Assembly: GCF_001544495.1 (NCBI RefSeq) | Contig: NZ_FCNZ02000015.1 | Span: 1 to 64,000, forward strand | Length of the DNA: 64,000 nucleotides | Direction: 5' to 3' | DNA from: Caballeronia telluris | GTDB taxonomy: Bacteria > Pseudomonadota > Gammaproteobacteria > Burkholderiales > Burkholderiaceae | Shown: piece after piece, positions 35,788 through 44,676 of the stretch | Layout of the letters: each line of letters begins with the position of its first letter | Position numbering within the stretch: position 1 is the stretch's first letter | The notes under the pieces: model-generated | Told to the model about the DNA's origin: nothing | What the model saw: only the letters and a program-made list of their open reading frames with translations | Database searches by the model: none | Position numbers and translations under genes: made by a program

Positions 35788-36588
35788 CTAGAACGCGTTG
35801 GCCCGCTCGATCGCGCGGCCGGCAAGCACCGGAATCAGATGCGCGCGGTAGACGGCGCTCGCGTGCATGTCGTCGTTCAGACCGTCGGGCGACATCGTCA
35901 CGCTGCGCGCCGACGCCACCGAAAAGTCCTTCGACAACGCCGCCTCCAGTTCCTTCGCGCGGAACACGGAAGGCGCCGCGCCCGTCACCGCGACGCGCAC
36001 GCCGTCCGCGCGCTTCGCCACGAACACGCCGACCAGCGCGAAGTGCGAAGCCGGATTGCGAAACTTCTCGTAGGCGGCGCGCTCGGCGAGCGGAAATTCG
36101 ACGGCGGTAATCAGCTCGTCGGGTTCGAGCGCGGTCTCGTACATGCCGAGAAAGAAGTCGTCGGCGGCGATGCGGCGGCGGTCCGTCACGACGGTCGCGT
36201 TCAGCGCGAGCACGGCCGATGGATAGCACGCGGCGGGATCGTCGTTGGCAAGCGACCCGCCGATCGTGCCGCGCTCCCGAACCTGCCGGTCGCCGATGCG
36301 TCCGGCGAGGTCGGCGAGTCCGGGCAGCGCCTTCTGCACGTCCGCGTTCGCGGCGACCAGCGCATGGCACACCGCGCCGCCGATCGTGACCGTGTCGCCG
36401 CTCACGCTGATCTGTCTCATCGACGCGATGCGCGTCACGTCGATCAGCGCCGAGGGTTGGGCCAGACGAAGGCGCATCGTCGGGAGGAGGCTTTGTCCGC
36501 CCGCGAGGAACTTCGCGTCGCCGTTCGCCGTGAGCGTCTTGACCGCTGCATCGGCCTCGTCGGGTCGCTGGTAATCGAATGTGTACAT
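35788..36588 (-). CDS. coxM: FAD-binding medium subunit of a molybdenum hydroxylase (CoxM type)
   Basis: A 266-residue protein. The FAD-binding PCMH domain covers about 1-170: FLAGGQSLLPTMRLRLAQPS (about 28-47, the AGGQSL motif), the GAVCHAL region (about 72-78) and TIGGSLANDDPA (about 108-119, the second FAD motif). A C-terminal CO-dehydrogenase flavoprotein domain follows. It passes electrons from the Fe-S subunit to the acceptor. It is downstream of coxL with a 16-nt gap. Confidence 0.93.
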   Translation of the reverse strand: MYTFDYQRPDEADAAVKTLTANGDAKFLAGGQSLLPTMRLRLAQPSALIDVTRIASMRQISVSGDTVTIGGAVCHALVAANADVQKALPGLADLAGRIGDRQVRERGTIGGSLANDDPAACYPSAVLALNATVVTDRRRIAADDFFLGMYETALEPDELITAVEFPLAERAAYEKFRNPASHFALVGVFVAKRADGVRVAVTGAAPSVFRAKELEAALSKDFSVASARSVTMSPDGLNDDMHASAVYRAHLIPVLAGRAIERANAF

Positions 36589-36604
36589 GTCGAAGTCCTC
36601 GGCC

Positions 36605-38995
36605 TTAAGCGTTCGAAGAAGCGGAAGCGGCGTGCATCGCGGACCACACGCGATGCGGCGTCGCGGGCATCTGCAAGTCCTTCACGCCGAGCGGCGCGAG
36701 CGCGTCGAGAATCGCGTTGATGACGGCCGGCGGCGAACCGATCGCGCCCGCCTCGCCGCAGCCCTTCACGCCGAGCGGGTTGTGCGTGCACGGCGTGCCC
36801 TTCGCGGTTTCCACCGTGAAGTTCGGCAGGTCGATCGCATGCGGCATCGCGTAATCCATGAACGAGCCGGAGAGCAACTGGCCGCTTTCGTTGTCGTACA
36901 CGCAGCGCTCCAGCATCGCCTGGCCGATGCCCTGGCCGAGCCCGCCATGCACCTGCCCCTCGACGATCATCGGATTGATCACGTTGCCGAAGTCGTCGAC
37001 AGCGGTGAACTTATGGATGCGCGTTTCGCCCGTGTCCTGATCGACTTCGACTTCGCAGATATACGCGCCCGACGGATACGTAAAGTTGGTCGGATCGTAG
37101 AACGCGTTTTCGTTGAGGCCCGGCTCCATCGTTTCGAGCGGGAAGTTGTGCGGCACGTAGGCCGCGAGCGACACGTCGACGAACGTCTTCGTGCGGTCCG
37201 TGCCCGCGACCCGGAAAATGCCGTCCTTGAATTCGATGTCCTCCGCCGACGCCTCCAGCAAATGCGCAGCGATCTTCTTCGCCTTCGCCTCGATCTTGTC
37301 GAGCGCCTTCATCAGCGCCGAGCCGCCGACCGCGATCGAGCGCGAGCCATACGTGCCCATGCCGAACGGAATGCGGCCGGTGTCGCCGTGAATGATCTCG
37401 ACGTTGTCCATCGACACGCCGAGCCGGTCCGCGACCACTTGCGCGAAGGTCGTCTCGTGGCCTTGGCCGTGGCTGTGCGAGCCGGTGAACACGGTGACCG
37501 AGCCAGTCGGATGCACGCGCACTTCGCCGGCTTCGAACAGGCCCGCGCGCGCGCCGAGCGCGCCCGCGATGTTCGACGGCGCGAGTCCGCACGCCTCGAT
37601 GTAGCACGAGTAGCCAAGGCCGCGCAGCTTGCCTTGCTTCTTCGCTTCGTCGCGGCGAGCCGGGAAGCCCTTCACGTCCGCGATTTCAAGCGCGCGGTTC
37701 AGGATCGAGTCGTAATCGCCGGTGTCGTAGGTGAGGCCGACCGGCGTCGCGTACGGAAACTCGCGGATGAAATTGCGCCGGCGAATCTCGGCGGGATCGA
37801 TGTTCATCTCGCGCGCCGCCGTCTCGACGAGCCGCTCGACGACGTAAGTCGCCTCGGGCCGGCCCGCGCCACGATACGCATCGACGGGAACCGTGTTCGT
37901 GAAGACCGCCTTCACCTCGGCGTAGATCGCGGGCGTCGCGTACTGGCCGGCGAGGAGCGTCGCGTAGAGGATGGTCGGCACGGACGACGCGAACGTCGAC
38001 AGATATGCGCCCATGTTCGCCGTCGTGTGGACGCGCATCGCGAGGAACTTGCCATCGCGGTCCAGCGCGAGTTCGGCTTTCGTCACATGGTCGCGGCCGT
38101 GGGCATCGGACAGGAACGCTTCCGAGCGCTCGGCCGTCCACTTGATCGGACGCCCAACCTTCTTCGACGCCCAGGTGAGCGCCACGTCCTCGGCATACAG
38201 GAAGATCTTCGAGCCGAAGCCGCCGCCGACATCCGGCGCGATCACCCTCAACTTCGATTCCGGCAGCGACAGCACGAACGCCGCCATCAACAAGCGCTCG
38301 ACGTGCGGATTCTGGTTCGCGACGTAGACCGTGTAGCTTTCGTCGTGCTTCGAATAGCTCGCGTTCACCGCGCGCGGCTCGATCGCGTTCGGGATGAGAC
38401 GCTGGTTCACGATGTCAAGCGTCGTCACATGCGCGGCCTGCGCGAACGCGGCGTCGGTCTTCGCCTTGTCGCCGTGGCCCCAGTTGTAGCAGACGTTGTC
38501 CGGCACGCCGTCGTGCACGAGCGGCCGGCCTGGCTCCGACGCGCTGCCCGTATCGACGACGGCCGGCAGCACGTCGTAATCCACCTCGATCAGTTCGAGC
38601 GCGTCCTTCGCTTCCTTCACCGATTCCGCGACCACGAGCGCCACCTGATCGCCGACATGCCGCACCTTCTCGTGCGCGATGACGGGATGCGGCGGCTCGT
38701 GCATCGGCTTTCCGTCGGTGCTGTGGATCAGCCAGCCGCACGGCAATCCGCCGACATTCGCCGCCGCGAGATCCGCGCCGGTGAAGACGGCGATCACGCC
38801 GGGCGACGCCTTGGCCGCGGCCGTGTCGATGCTGCGAATCTTCGCGTGCGCGTGCGGCGAGCGCAGGAACACGCCATGGCTTTGCAGCGGGAAGACGACG
38901 TCGTCGGTGTACTGGCCCGCGCCCGTCAGGAAGCGATAGTCTTCCTTGCGTTTTACGGCGGCGCCGATCATGTGCTGTTGCTCAGGGGCGTTCAT
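36605..38995 (-). CDS. coxL: Molybdopterin large subunit of an aerobic CO dehydrogenase-type hydroxylase, form II
   Basis: A 796-residue Mo subunit of the xanthine dehydrogenase/CoxL family. The active-site loop reads AYRGAGRPE (about 370-378), the form II signature; true CO-oxidising form I enzymes have AYxCSFR with a Cys ligand for copper. The catalytic Glu is in KGCGEAGAIGSPP (near residue 740-750), and Gly/Gln-rich cofactor loops (HSHGQGHETTFAQV, about 500-513) are present. The substrate is probably an aldehyde, purine or another small carbonyl compound, not CO. ATG 38995 has GGAG upstream; a TTG at 39007 is less likely. Confidence 0.92.
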   Translation of the reverse strand: MNAPEQQHMIGAAVKRKEDYRFLTGAGQYTDDVVFPLQSHGVFLRSPHAHAKIRSIDTAAAKASPGVIAVFTGADLAAANVGGLPCGWLIHSTDGKPMHEPPHPVIAHEKVRHVGDQVALVVAESVKEAKDALELIEVDYDVLPAVVDTGSASEPGRPLVHDGVPDNVCYNWGHGDKAKTDAAFAQAAHVTTLDIVNQRLIPNAIEPRAVNASYSKHDESYTVYVANQNPHVERLLMAAFVLSLPESKLRVIAPDVGGGFGSKIFLYAEDVALTWASKKVGRPIKWTAERSEAFLSDAHGRDHVTKAELALDRDGKFLAMRVHTTANMGAYLSTFASSVPTILYATLLAGQYATPAIYAEVKAVFTNTVPVDAYRGAGRPEATYVVERLVETAAREMNIDPAEIRRRNFIREFPYATPVGLTYDTGDYDSILNRALEIADVKGFPARRDEAKKQGKLRGLGYSCYIEACGLAPSNIAGALGARAGLFEAGEVRVHPTGSVTVFTGSHSHGQGHETTFAQVVADRLGVSMDNVEIIHGDTGRIPFGMGTYGSRSIAVGGSALMKALDKIEAKAKKIAAHLLEASAEDIEFKDGIFRVAGTDRTKTFVDVSLAAYVPHNFPLETMEPGLNENAFYDPTNFTYPSGAYICEVEVDQDTGETRIHKFTAVDDFGNVINPMIVEGQVHGGLGQGIGQAMLERCVYDNESGQLLSGSFMDYAMPHAIDLPNFTVETAKGTPCTHNPLGVKGCGEAGAIGSPPAVINAILDALAPLGVKDLQMPATPHRVWSAMHAASASSNA

Positions 38996-39062
38996 CGCGG
39001 TCTCCAAAGTAGGCGCGATTCATCGAATGGAATGAACCCGGAAAGCCTGGCGGCGGCGTGGA

Positions 39063-39539
39063 TCAGCCGCTCGCCTTCATGGCTTCGGCGCCCTGCAGGA
39101 CCGCTTTCACGATGTTGTGATAGCCGGTACAGCGGCACAGATTGCCGTCGAGCTGCTCGCGCACGTCTTCTTCGGTGAGACCGGGGCTTTGGGCGGCGAG
39201 CGCGCTCGCGCTCATCACCATGCCTGGCGTACAGAAACCGCATTGCAGCCCGTGACAGTCCTTGAACGCCGCCTGCATCGGATGAAGCTCGCCGTCGTTC
39301 GACATCCCTTCGATCGTCGTGACGTCGAGGCCGTCCGCTTGCGCGGCGAGGATGTTGCATGACTTGATCGCGCGGCCGTCGAGATGGACCGTGCACGCGC
39401 CGCACTGCGCGGTGTCGCAGCCGATGTGGGTGCCCGTGAGCCTCAACTGGTCGCGCAGGAACTGCACGAGGAGGATGTGAGGTTCGACGTCGGCGGTCAC
39501 GGGTTTGCCGTTGACCGTCAGACTGATGCTGAGCGTCAT
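39063..39539 (-). CDS. coxS: [2Fe-2S] small subunit of the molybdenum hydroxylase (CoxS type)
   Basis: A 158-residue protein with two iron-sulphur domains. The N-terminal plant-ferredoxin-type cluster is held by Cys in GCDTAQCGACTVHLDG (about 40-55) and KSCN (61). The C-terminal helical cluster is held by QCGFCTPGMVM (about 99-109) and NLCRCTGYHNI (about 133-143). All eight ligands are present. It is the first gene of the seven-gene operon, so the operon promoter lies upstream of 39539; the 300 nt up to 39840 shows no clear motif. ATG 39539 has GGAGA upstream. Confidence 0.95.
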   Translation of the reverse strand: MTLSISLTVNGKPVTADVEPHILLVQFLRDQLRLTGTHIGCDTAQCGACTVHLDGRAIKSCNILAAQADGLDVTTIEGMSNDGELHPMQAAFKDCHGLQCGFCTPGMVMSASALAAQSPGLTEEDVREQLDGNLCRCTGYHNIVKAVLQGAEAMKASG

Positions 39540-39792
39540 TGTTGTGTCTCCTATGGGGAATGGCCTGCCGGCCAGCCCAAACACATGCTCACGAGCTACC
39601 CGTCCTTCACCTTCCTTGCTGCCGCTCTCGAGCGTCTGCTGGGTCCGGCTGGAACTTCGCGTGTCGTTGTTGTAACAAGGAGTAAAACACAAAAAAGCGG
39701 GCGTCGCCATCGGCTCCGAACGCGCGTTCGATGCGTCCGCTCTCGTTGCTTTGCAGCAATCTGCCCGTGCCGCCGCATGGATTGCACAAAGC

Positions 39793-39821
39793 AAAGCGCC
39801 GCCCTGGAAGGCGGCGCTTTT
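39793..39821 (-). terminator. Terminator after the APC permease gene
   Basis: AAAGCGCCGCC (39793-39803) and GGCGGCGCTTT (39810-39820) form an 11-bp stem with a 6-nt loop, 20 nt beyond the permease stop. The T-run is only three long. Confidence 0.7.
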
Positions 39822-39840
39822 GCGTGATGAATGACCGGCG

Positions 39841-41238
39841 TTACTGCATGCCGCGTCCGAGTTTCGAATTCCTGCGCGCGTAGCCGAAGTAAATCGCCAG
39901 CCCGATCAGGAGCCACACCACGAACGCGATCCACGTCATCGCCTGGAGATTCGCCATCAGGAACAGGCACGATGCCACCGCGAGCACCGGCACCACCGGC
40001 ACGCCCGGGCAGCGGAACGCGCGCGGCAGTTCCGGATGCGTGCGGCGCAGGATCAGCACGGCAATCGACACCATCGAGAACGCCGCGAGCGTGCCGATGT
40101 TGATCAGTTCGGCCAGCACGTTGAGCGGCACGAGCGCGCCGATCAGCCCGAAGAAGATGCCGACGAGCCAGGTCGTGAAATACGGCGTCGCGTATCGCGG
40201 ATGCACTTTCGAGAGCCGCGCGGGCAACAGGCCGTCGCGCGACATCGCGAAGATCACGCGCGTCTGGCCGTAGCTCATCACGAGGATCACGGTCAGCATG
40301 CCGAGCACCGCGCCGAGGTCGATGAAGCCCGCGACCCAGTTTTGTCCCGCCACTTGCAGCGCGTAGGACACCGGATGCGAAACGCTCGCGAACTGCGCCG
40401 ACGGCACGATGCCCGTCACGACCGCCGCCACCGCGACATACAGCACCGCGCACACGACGAGCGACGCGATGATGCCGATCGGCAGATCGCGCTTGGGATT
40501 CTTCACTTCCTCCGCCGCCGACGACACAGAATCGAATCCGATGAACGCGAAGAACATCACGGCCGCCGCGCCGAACACGCCGGACCAACCGTTCGGCATG
40601 AACGGATGCCAGTTCGCCGGCGTGACGTGGAACACGCCCACGCCGATCACGAGCAGCACGACCGTCACCTTGATCGCGACCATCACGTTGTTCACGCGCG
40701 TCGATTCCTTCACGCCGACCGCGAGCAGCGCCGTGATCGCCATCATCACGAGGAACGCGGGCAGGTTGAAGAACGTCTCGTGACCGGGCAGCGCGCCGGG
40801 CGCGGCGGTGAGCGCGGTCGGCAGCGAGATGCCGAAACCGGACAGCAGCGATTGCAGATACCCCGACCACCCGACCGACACCGCCGAGCTGGCGAGCCCG
40901 TATTCGAGCATCAAGTCCCAGCCGATGATCCACGCGGCAAGTTCGCCGAGGGTCGCGTAGGAATAGGTGTAGATAGAGCCGGCGACGGGAATCGTCGAGG
41001 AAAACTCGGCGTAGGCGAGCGCGGCGAAGCAGCAGGCGATCGCCGCGACGACGAACGCCACCATCAGCGCGGGGCCGGCCTGCACGGCGCCGGTGCCCGT
41101 AAGCACGAAAATGCCGGTGCCGATGATGGCGCCGATGCCGAGGAACGTCAGGTCGAGCGCGCCGAGCGTTTTCTTGAGCCCGGCGCTTTGCGCACCGGCG
41201 AGCATGTGTTCGATATTCTTCTTGCGAAACAAAGACAT
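39841..41238 (-). CDS. APC-family amino-acid permease (cationic amino-acid transporter type)
   Basis: A 465-residue inner-membrane protein with 12 or more predicted helices. The APC signature is in TM1 (LTFLGIGAIIGTGIFVLTGT, about 29-48). TM6 has MFFAFIGFDSVSSAAEEVKN (about 228-247), typical of the CAT/YfnA subgroup. Such proteins move amino acids with protons or as exchangers; the exact substrate is uncertain. ATG 41238 matches the family start MSLFRKKNIEHML; the longer frame to 41295 is not supported. It has its own terminator. Confidence 0.92.
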   Translation of the reverse strand: MSLFRKKNIEHMLAGAQSAGLKKTLGALDLTFLGIGAIIGTGIFVLTGTGAVQAGPALMVAFVVAAIACCFAALAYAEFSSTIPVAGSIYTYSYATLGELAAWIIGWDLMLEYGLASSAVSVGWSGYLQSLLSGFGISLPTALTAAPGALPGHETFFNLPAFLVMMAITALLAVGVKESTRVNNVMVAIKVTVVLLVIGVGVFHVTPANWHPFMPNGWSGVFGAAAVMFFAFIGFDSVSSAAEEVKNPKRDLPIGIIASLVVCAVLYVAVAAVVTGIVPSAQFASVSHPVSYALQVAGQNWVAGFIDLGAVLGMLTVILVMSYGQTRVIFAMSRDGLLPARLSKVHPRYATPYFTTWLVGIFFGLIGALVPLNVLAELINIGTLAAFSMVSIAVLILRRTHPELPRAFRCPGVPVVPVLAVASCLFLMANLQAMTWIAFVVWLLIGLAIYFGYARRNSKLGRGMQ

Positions 41239-41475
41239 GGGGCGGAAGTCTCCTAATGCACGCGCGAGGCGCGTCGACCACGGGAAAACCCGCAATTTTA
41301 TCGGACGAAGAGGTCGGGACTGGAGTCAGCGGATTTATTGAGAGAGGCGGGAATCGCTTTCCTGGCGGGTCGTCTGGAAGATTTCCGCGCGCAGCAGCGC
41401 TTGCGTGGTCGATTTGTCTGTTCAAACGCGTGCCGGCAGAAGAATCGGGCTAATGCACGCGAACGGTGCGAGCGC

Positions 41476-42132
41476 TCAACTCGCGATGGCGGGATTCATA
41501 TCGACGAGGCGATTGCTCATCACGTAAAAGGTCAACTCGGCGTTGTTCGCGAGCTTCATCTTGTCGAGCAGACGCGACCGGTACACGCTCACCGTCTTGA
41601 CCGACAGCGACAGCGCGTTGGCAATGTCCGTCAGACGCTTGCCCGACGCGAGCATGCACAGCGTCTGGAATTCGCGGTCGGAGAGCTTTTCGTGCGGCAA
41701 CTGCTCGGAGTCCAGCGAAACGTAGTCGGCAAGCGCTTCCGCCATCGCCGGACTCACATACTTGCGCCCCGCCGCGACCTGCTGGATCGCGGCGATCATC
41801 AGCGCGGGATCGGCCGATTTCGACAAGTAGCCCGCCGCGCCGGCCTTCAGCGCGCGCACGGCGTATTGATCCTCGCGATACATCGAAAACATCAGCACCG
41901 GCAGGCGCGGCACCTGCCGCTTCAGACGCTTGAGCACGTCGACGCCGTTCACGTCGGGCAGCGAGATGTCGAGCAGCGCGACATCGAGCGGACACTGGCC
42001 CGCGAGGCTGATCGCCTGCGCGCCGGTCTCCGCCTCGATCACTTCGGACGCGATGCCGCGGTCCAGCAACAGGTGTGAGACGCCCCGGCGAACGATGGCG
42101 TGGTCGTCGGCGAGCAGGATGCGCAGGCTCAA
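41476..42132 (-). CDS. NarL/FixJ-type response regulator
   Basis: A 218-residue regulator. The receiver domain (about 1-120) has acidic residues in LLADDH, phospho-acceptor Asp in VALLDISLPD (about 51-60) and Lys in YLSKSADP. The LuxR-type helix-turn-helix (about 150-210) is KLSDREFQTLCMLASGKRLT then VSVYRSRLLDKM. The start is a TTG at 42132, preceded by GAGGG and overlapping the kinase stop, so kinase and regulator are co-translated. Target genes are unknown. Confidence 0.9.
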   Translation of the reverse strand: MSLRILLADDHAIVRRGVSHLLLDRGIASEVIEAETGAQAISLAGQCPLDVALLDISLPDVNGVDVLKRLKRQVPRLPVLMFSMYREDQYAVRALKAGAAGYLSKSADPALMIAAIQQVAAGRKYVSPAMAEALADYVSLDSEQLPHEKLSDREFQTLCMLASGKRLTDIANALSLSVKTVSVYRSRLLDKMKLANNAELTFYVMSNRLVDMNPAIAS

Positions 42133-43061
42133 TTTGACGCCCTCGCGAGTTGCGCGCGCGATTCGACCGCGTGCAGTGCGCGGCGGATCGACGCAATCGG
42201 GTTGGTGGCGGACATCAGCGGAAAGCGCGCGCGGACCGTCGTGCCGCCCGTTTTCGCCGCGCTCACGCGCAGGCTGCCGCCGAGCGCGTCGCAGCGCGCG
42301 CGCATGCCCACGAGGCCGAAGCGGCCGCGCTTGCGACGCGCGGCGTGCGGAATGCCGATGCCGTCGTCTTCGATCACGAGCGTCACGAAACGCGCGTCCG
42401 CCGCGATGCGCACGGACGCCTTGCCGGCGCGCGCGTGACGCGCGACGTTGTTCAGCGCTTCCTGTGCCACGCGGAATACGGCGAGCGCGACGGCTTCGGG
42501 CAACCGCGCGAGACGGCGGTCGTCGGCGCCATACGCGACGTGCACGTCGAGCGATGTGACGGCCGCGAAGCGCGCGGCCCAGTCGACCAGCGCGGGAGCG
42601 ACGCCGTCATCGAAACACGGTGCATGGGAATCCGCGACTGCGCGGTGGGTTGCGTCGCAGGCGGCGTCGAGCGACTGCCGGGCGGTCTGGAGCGCTTCGC
42701 CGCAAGGCGCGGGCGCGTCGGCCGGAAGCCAGGTTTCGATGCGTGCGAGCGCGAAACGCGCGGCGGTGAGCGCCGACCCGGCGTCGTCGTGCAGATCCTG
42801 GGCGAGCGAGCGGCGCACGCGCTCGTCGACGGCGACGAGTTGCGCCGACAACTGCTGCACGCGAGCCGAGAGCCGCTGAATCTCGCGATCGGCGGCGAGC
42901 CTGGCGTCGATCAATGCCGAATACGCCGACTGCTCGCCGGTTGCATGCGTCGACAACACGCCGGACGGGCGCGCGGCAGGCGCGCAAGCCGGCGGCACGG
43001 CGCACAGCGCGGCGCCCGGCGCCGGGCTCCGATCGGTTACGGCAACGGTCGACGTCTTCAT
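42129..43061 (-). CDS. NarX-like cytoplasmic sensor histidine kinase
   Basis: A 310-residue HisKA_3-type kinase. The phospho-acceptor motif is SLAQDLHDDAGSALTAARF (about 84-102). The HATPase domain has AQEALNNVARHARA (about 200-213, N box), IEDDGIGIP (about 230-238) and FGLVGMRARCDALGG (about 249-263). The first 75 residues are Ala/Pro-rich with a coiled-coil just before the His. No membrane helix or known sensory domain is present, so it may sense through a partner. Its stop overlaps the regulator start. ATG 43061 is chosen with GAGAG upstream. Confidence 0.88.
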   Translation of the reverse strand: MKTSTVAVTDRSPAPGAALCAVPPACAPAARPSGVLSTHATGEQSAYSALIDARLAADREIQRLSARVQQLSAQLVAVDERVRRSLAQDLHDDAGSALTAARFALARIETWLPADAPAPCGEALQTARQSLDAACDATHRAVADSHAPCFDDGVAPALVDWAARFAAVTSLDVHVAYGADDRRLARLPEAVALAVFRVAQEALNNVARHARAGKASVRIAADARFVTLVIEDDGIGIPHAARRKRGRFGLVGMRARCDALGGSLRVSAAKTGGTTVRARFPLMSATNPIASIRRALHAVESRAQLARASN

Positions 43062-43421
43062 TTCACTCTCCTCGCGAGGAGCGCAGTCGGGTGGCGTCGC
43101 GGCCGGTGATCCGACACCGCGACGTAACAAGATTTACACTCGGTAACATGAAGGACGGTCTTGGACCTAAATTGAGACTCGTCCCAATGTTCGCGGATCA
43201 TATCCCAAAAAAATTAAGAACCTATGCGCCACACGGGTTAACGGCTCAAATCCAATACGAATTTGCAACATTTCGTGGATTTTCGGCACCAGAAAAGCAC
43301 TTTCGCGCAAAGTCTTGATCTGGCGCAAGTTGTAACTGCGTCGATGTGACCCGTCTTTCGGCGGGCGAAAAAAAACCGGAGCCTGCGGCTCCGGTCTTCT
43401 GAATCGCATTGCGCCGCCCGA
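43062..43421. other. Gap upstream of the NarX-like kinase
   Basis: The part 43140-43320 is AT-richer than its surroundings and probably carries the kinase promoter. The frames at 43167-43480 have no ribosome site. The terminator of fpr lies at its far end. Confidence 0.45.
43366..43397 (-). terminator. Terminator of the ferredoxin-NADP reductase gene
   Basis: On the minus strand ACCGGAGCC and GGCTCCGGT form a 9-bp stem with a 3-nt loop, followed by eight or more T. It begins 25 nt after the fpr stop. Confidence 0.92.
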
Positions 43422-44192
43422 TCAGCCGACGAATGCCTTCTCCACGACGTAGTGTCCCGGATGATTGTTGCTGCCTTCATCGAAGCCCATTTCGTCGAGC
43501 AGCGCGCGCGTGTCGCGCAGCATGTGCGGGCTGCCGCAGAGCATCACGCGGTCGTTTTCCTTCGAGAACGGCGCGACGTCGAGGTCGGAGAACAGCTTCT
43601 TTGTCTCGATCAGGTCGGTGATGCGGCCGCGGTTCGCGAATTCCTCGCGCGTCACCGTCGGGTAATAGACGAGCTTTTCCTGGATCAGATCACCCAGATG
43701 CTCGTGCGCCGGCAAGTGCTCCGTGATGAAATCCTTGTACGCGAGTTCGTCGACGAAACGGCAGGTGTGCGTCAGCACGATCTTGTCGAAACGGTCGTAC
43801 ACGTCCGGGTCCTTGATGATCGACATGAACGGCGCGAGGCCCGTGCCGGTCGAGAGCAGCCACAGCGTCTTGCCGGGCAGCAGGTTGTCGGCGACGAGCG
43901 TGCCGGTCGGCTTCTTGCCGATCAACACCGAATCGCCCACTTTCAGATGCTGCAGGCGCGATGTGAGCGGGCCGTCCTGAACCTTGATGCTCAGGAATTC
44001 GAGATGCTCTTCGTAGTTGGCGCTGGCGAGGCTGTAAGCGCGCAGAAGCGGCTTGCCGTCGACTTCCAGGCCAACCATCGTGAACTGGCCGTTTTCGAAA
44101 CGAAACGACGCGTCACGGGTGCAGGTGAAGCTGAAAAGCGTATCGGTCCAGTGATGGACGCTCAGGACGGTTTGAGAATTAAGGTTGCTCAT
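43422..44192 (-). CDS. fpr: Ferredoxin/flavodoxin-NADP+ reductase
   Basis: A 256-residue flavoenzyme. The FAD domain has FRFENGQFTMVGLEV (about 30-44) and the RAYSLASANYEEHLEF motif (about 52-67). The NADP domain has LLSTGTGLAPFMSIIKD (about 111-127), VLTHTCRFVDELAY (about 137-150) and VMLCGSPHMLRDT (about 217-229). The C-terminus VVEKAFVG is the bacterial subclass form. It reduces ferredoxin or flavodoxin with NADPH for Fe-S, redox-stress and haem pathways. It stands alone with its own terminator. Confidence 0.95.
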   Translation of the reverse strand: MSNLNSQTVLSVHHWTDTLFSFTCTRDASFRFENGQFTMVGLEVDGKPLLRAYSLASANYEEHLEFLSIKVQDGPLTSRLQHLKVGDSVLIGKKPTGTLVADNLLPGKTLWLLSTGTGLAPFMSIIKDPDVYDRFDKIVLTHTCRFVDELAYKDFITEHLPAHEHLGDLIQEKLVYYPTVTREEFANRGRITDLIETKKLFSDLDVAPFSKENDRVMLCGSPHMLRDTRALLDEMGFDEGSNNHPGHYVVEKAFVG

Positions 44193-44676
44193 GGCTTCGT
44201 GGATAGTGCGAAAACGGTGGCGTCAGCGGCACGCGGCCGTGCAGACCAGGAACGATGCGCTGCGCGAAACGACCGCCGCCAATGGCCGTCGATCGGGCTG
44301 GCCCGCGCATTTTCGATGCAAATTCAGTGCAATTCGGCGCTTTTGACGGCTTATATGAACGCCATGCGCTTGGTTCATGCGTCCATGTTGGGTTCGCATG
44401 CGGCTTTCGCGCGGCGCAAATGCCGGCGTCCGCGCAATCCGCAGCCCGGCGGAATCCGCTATTTTAGCGCGACGGGCAGTTTGGCGTGGCGCAACGCCCT
44501 GCGGCGGGTGTGACCTTCAGGCGCAGGCCCCGCAAAGAGCGTTCAGGCGATGGCTTCCCCGGCCGGAACGGAAACCGCGCCGAGCCCGCATGATAACAAT
44601 TCTCAACTAGTGCAACCGGGAATGTCCCTGCTGGCGTCAGGCTGGCGCGGGAAGCGCCAGCCGCGGGTTCCCCGGC
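44193..44676. other. Gap between fpr and the aldo/keto reductase gene
   Basis: Nothing is supported here. The fpr promoter should lie in the first 200 nt. The frames at 44255-44610 show no ribosome site and no protein-like pattern. Confidence 0.4.

Noticed and set aside
33532..36720. 1062-residue plus-strand frame opposite the cox genes
   Set aside because: Arg- and His-rich composition typical of the antisense strand of GC-rich genes; the minus-strand genes have clear domains.
36581..39178. 865-residue plus-strand frame opposite coxL and coxS
   Set aside because: Antisense shadow of a gene with full family motifs.
32154..39539. Annotation of the operon as a true CO dehydrogenase
   Set aside because: CoxL has AYRGAGR (form II) in place of the AYxCSFR loop needed for CO oxidation.
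44255..44610. Three overlapping frames between fpr and the aldo/keto reductase gene
   Set aside because: No ribosome sites and no conserved-looking segments in any of them.
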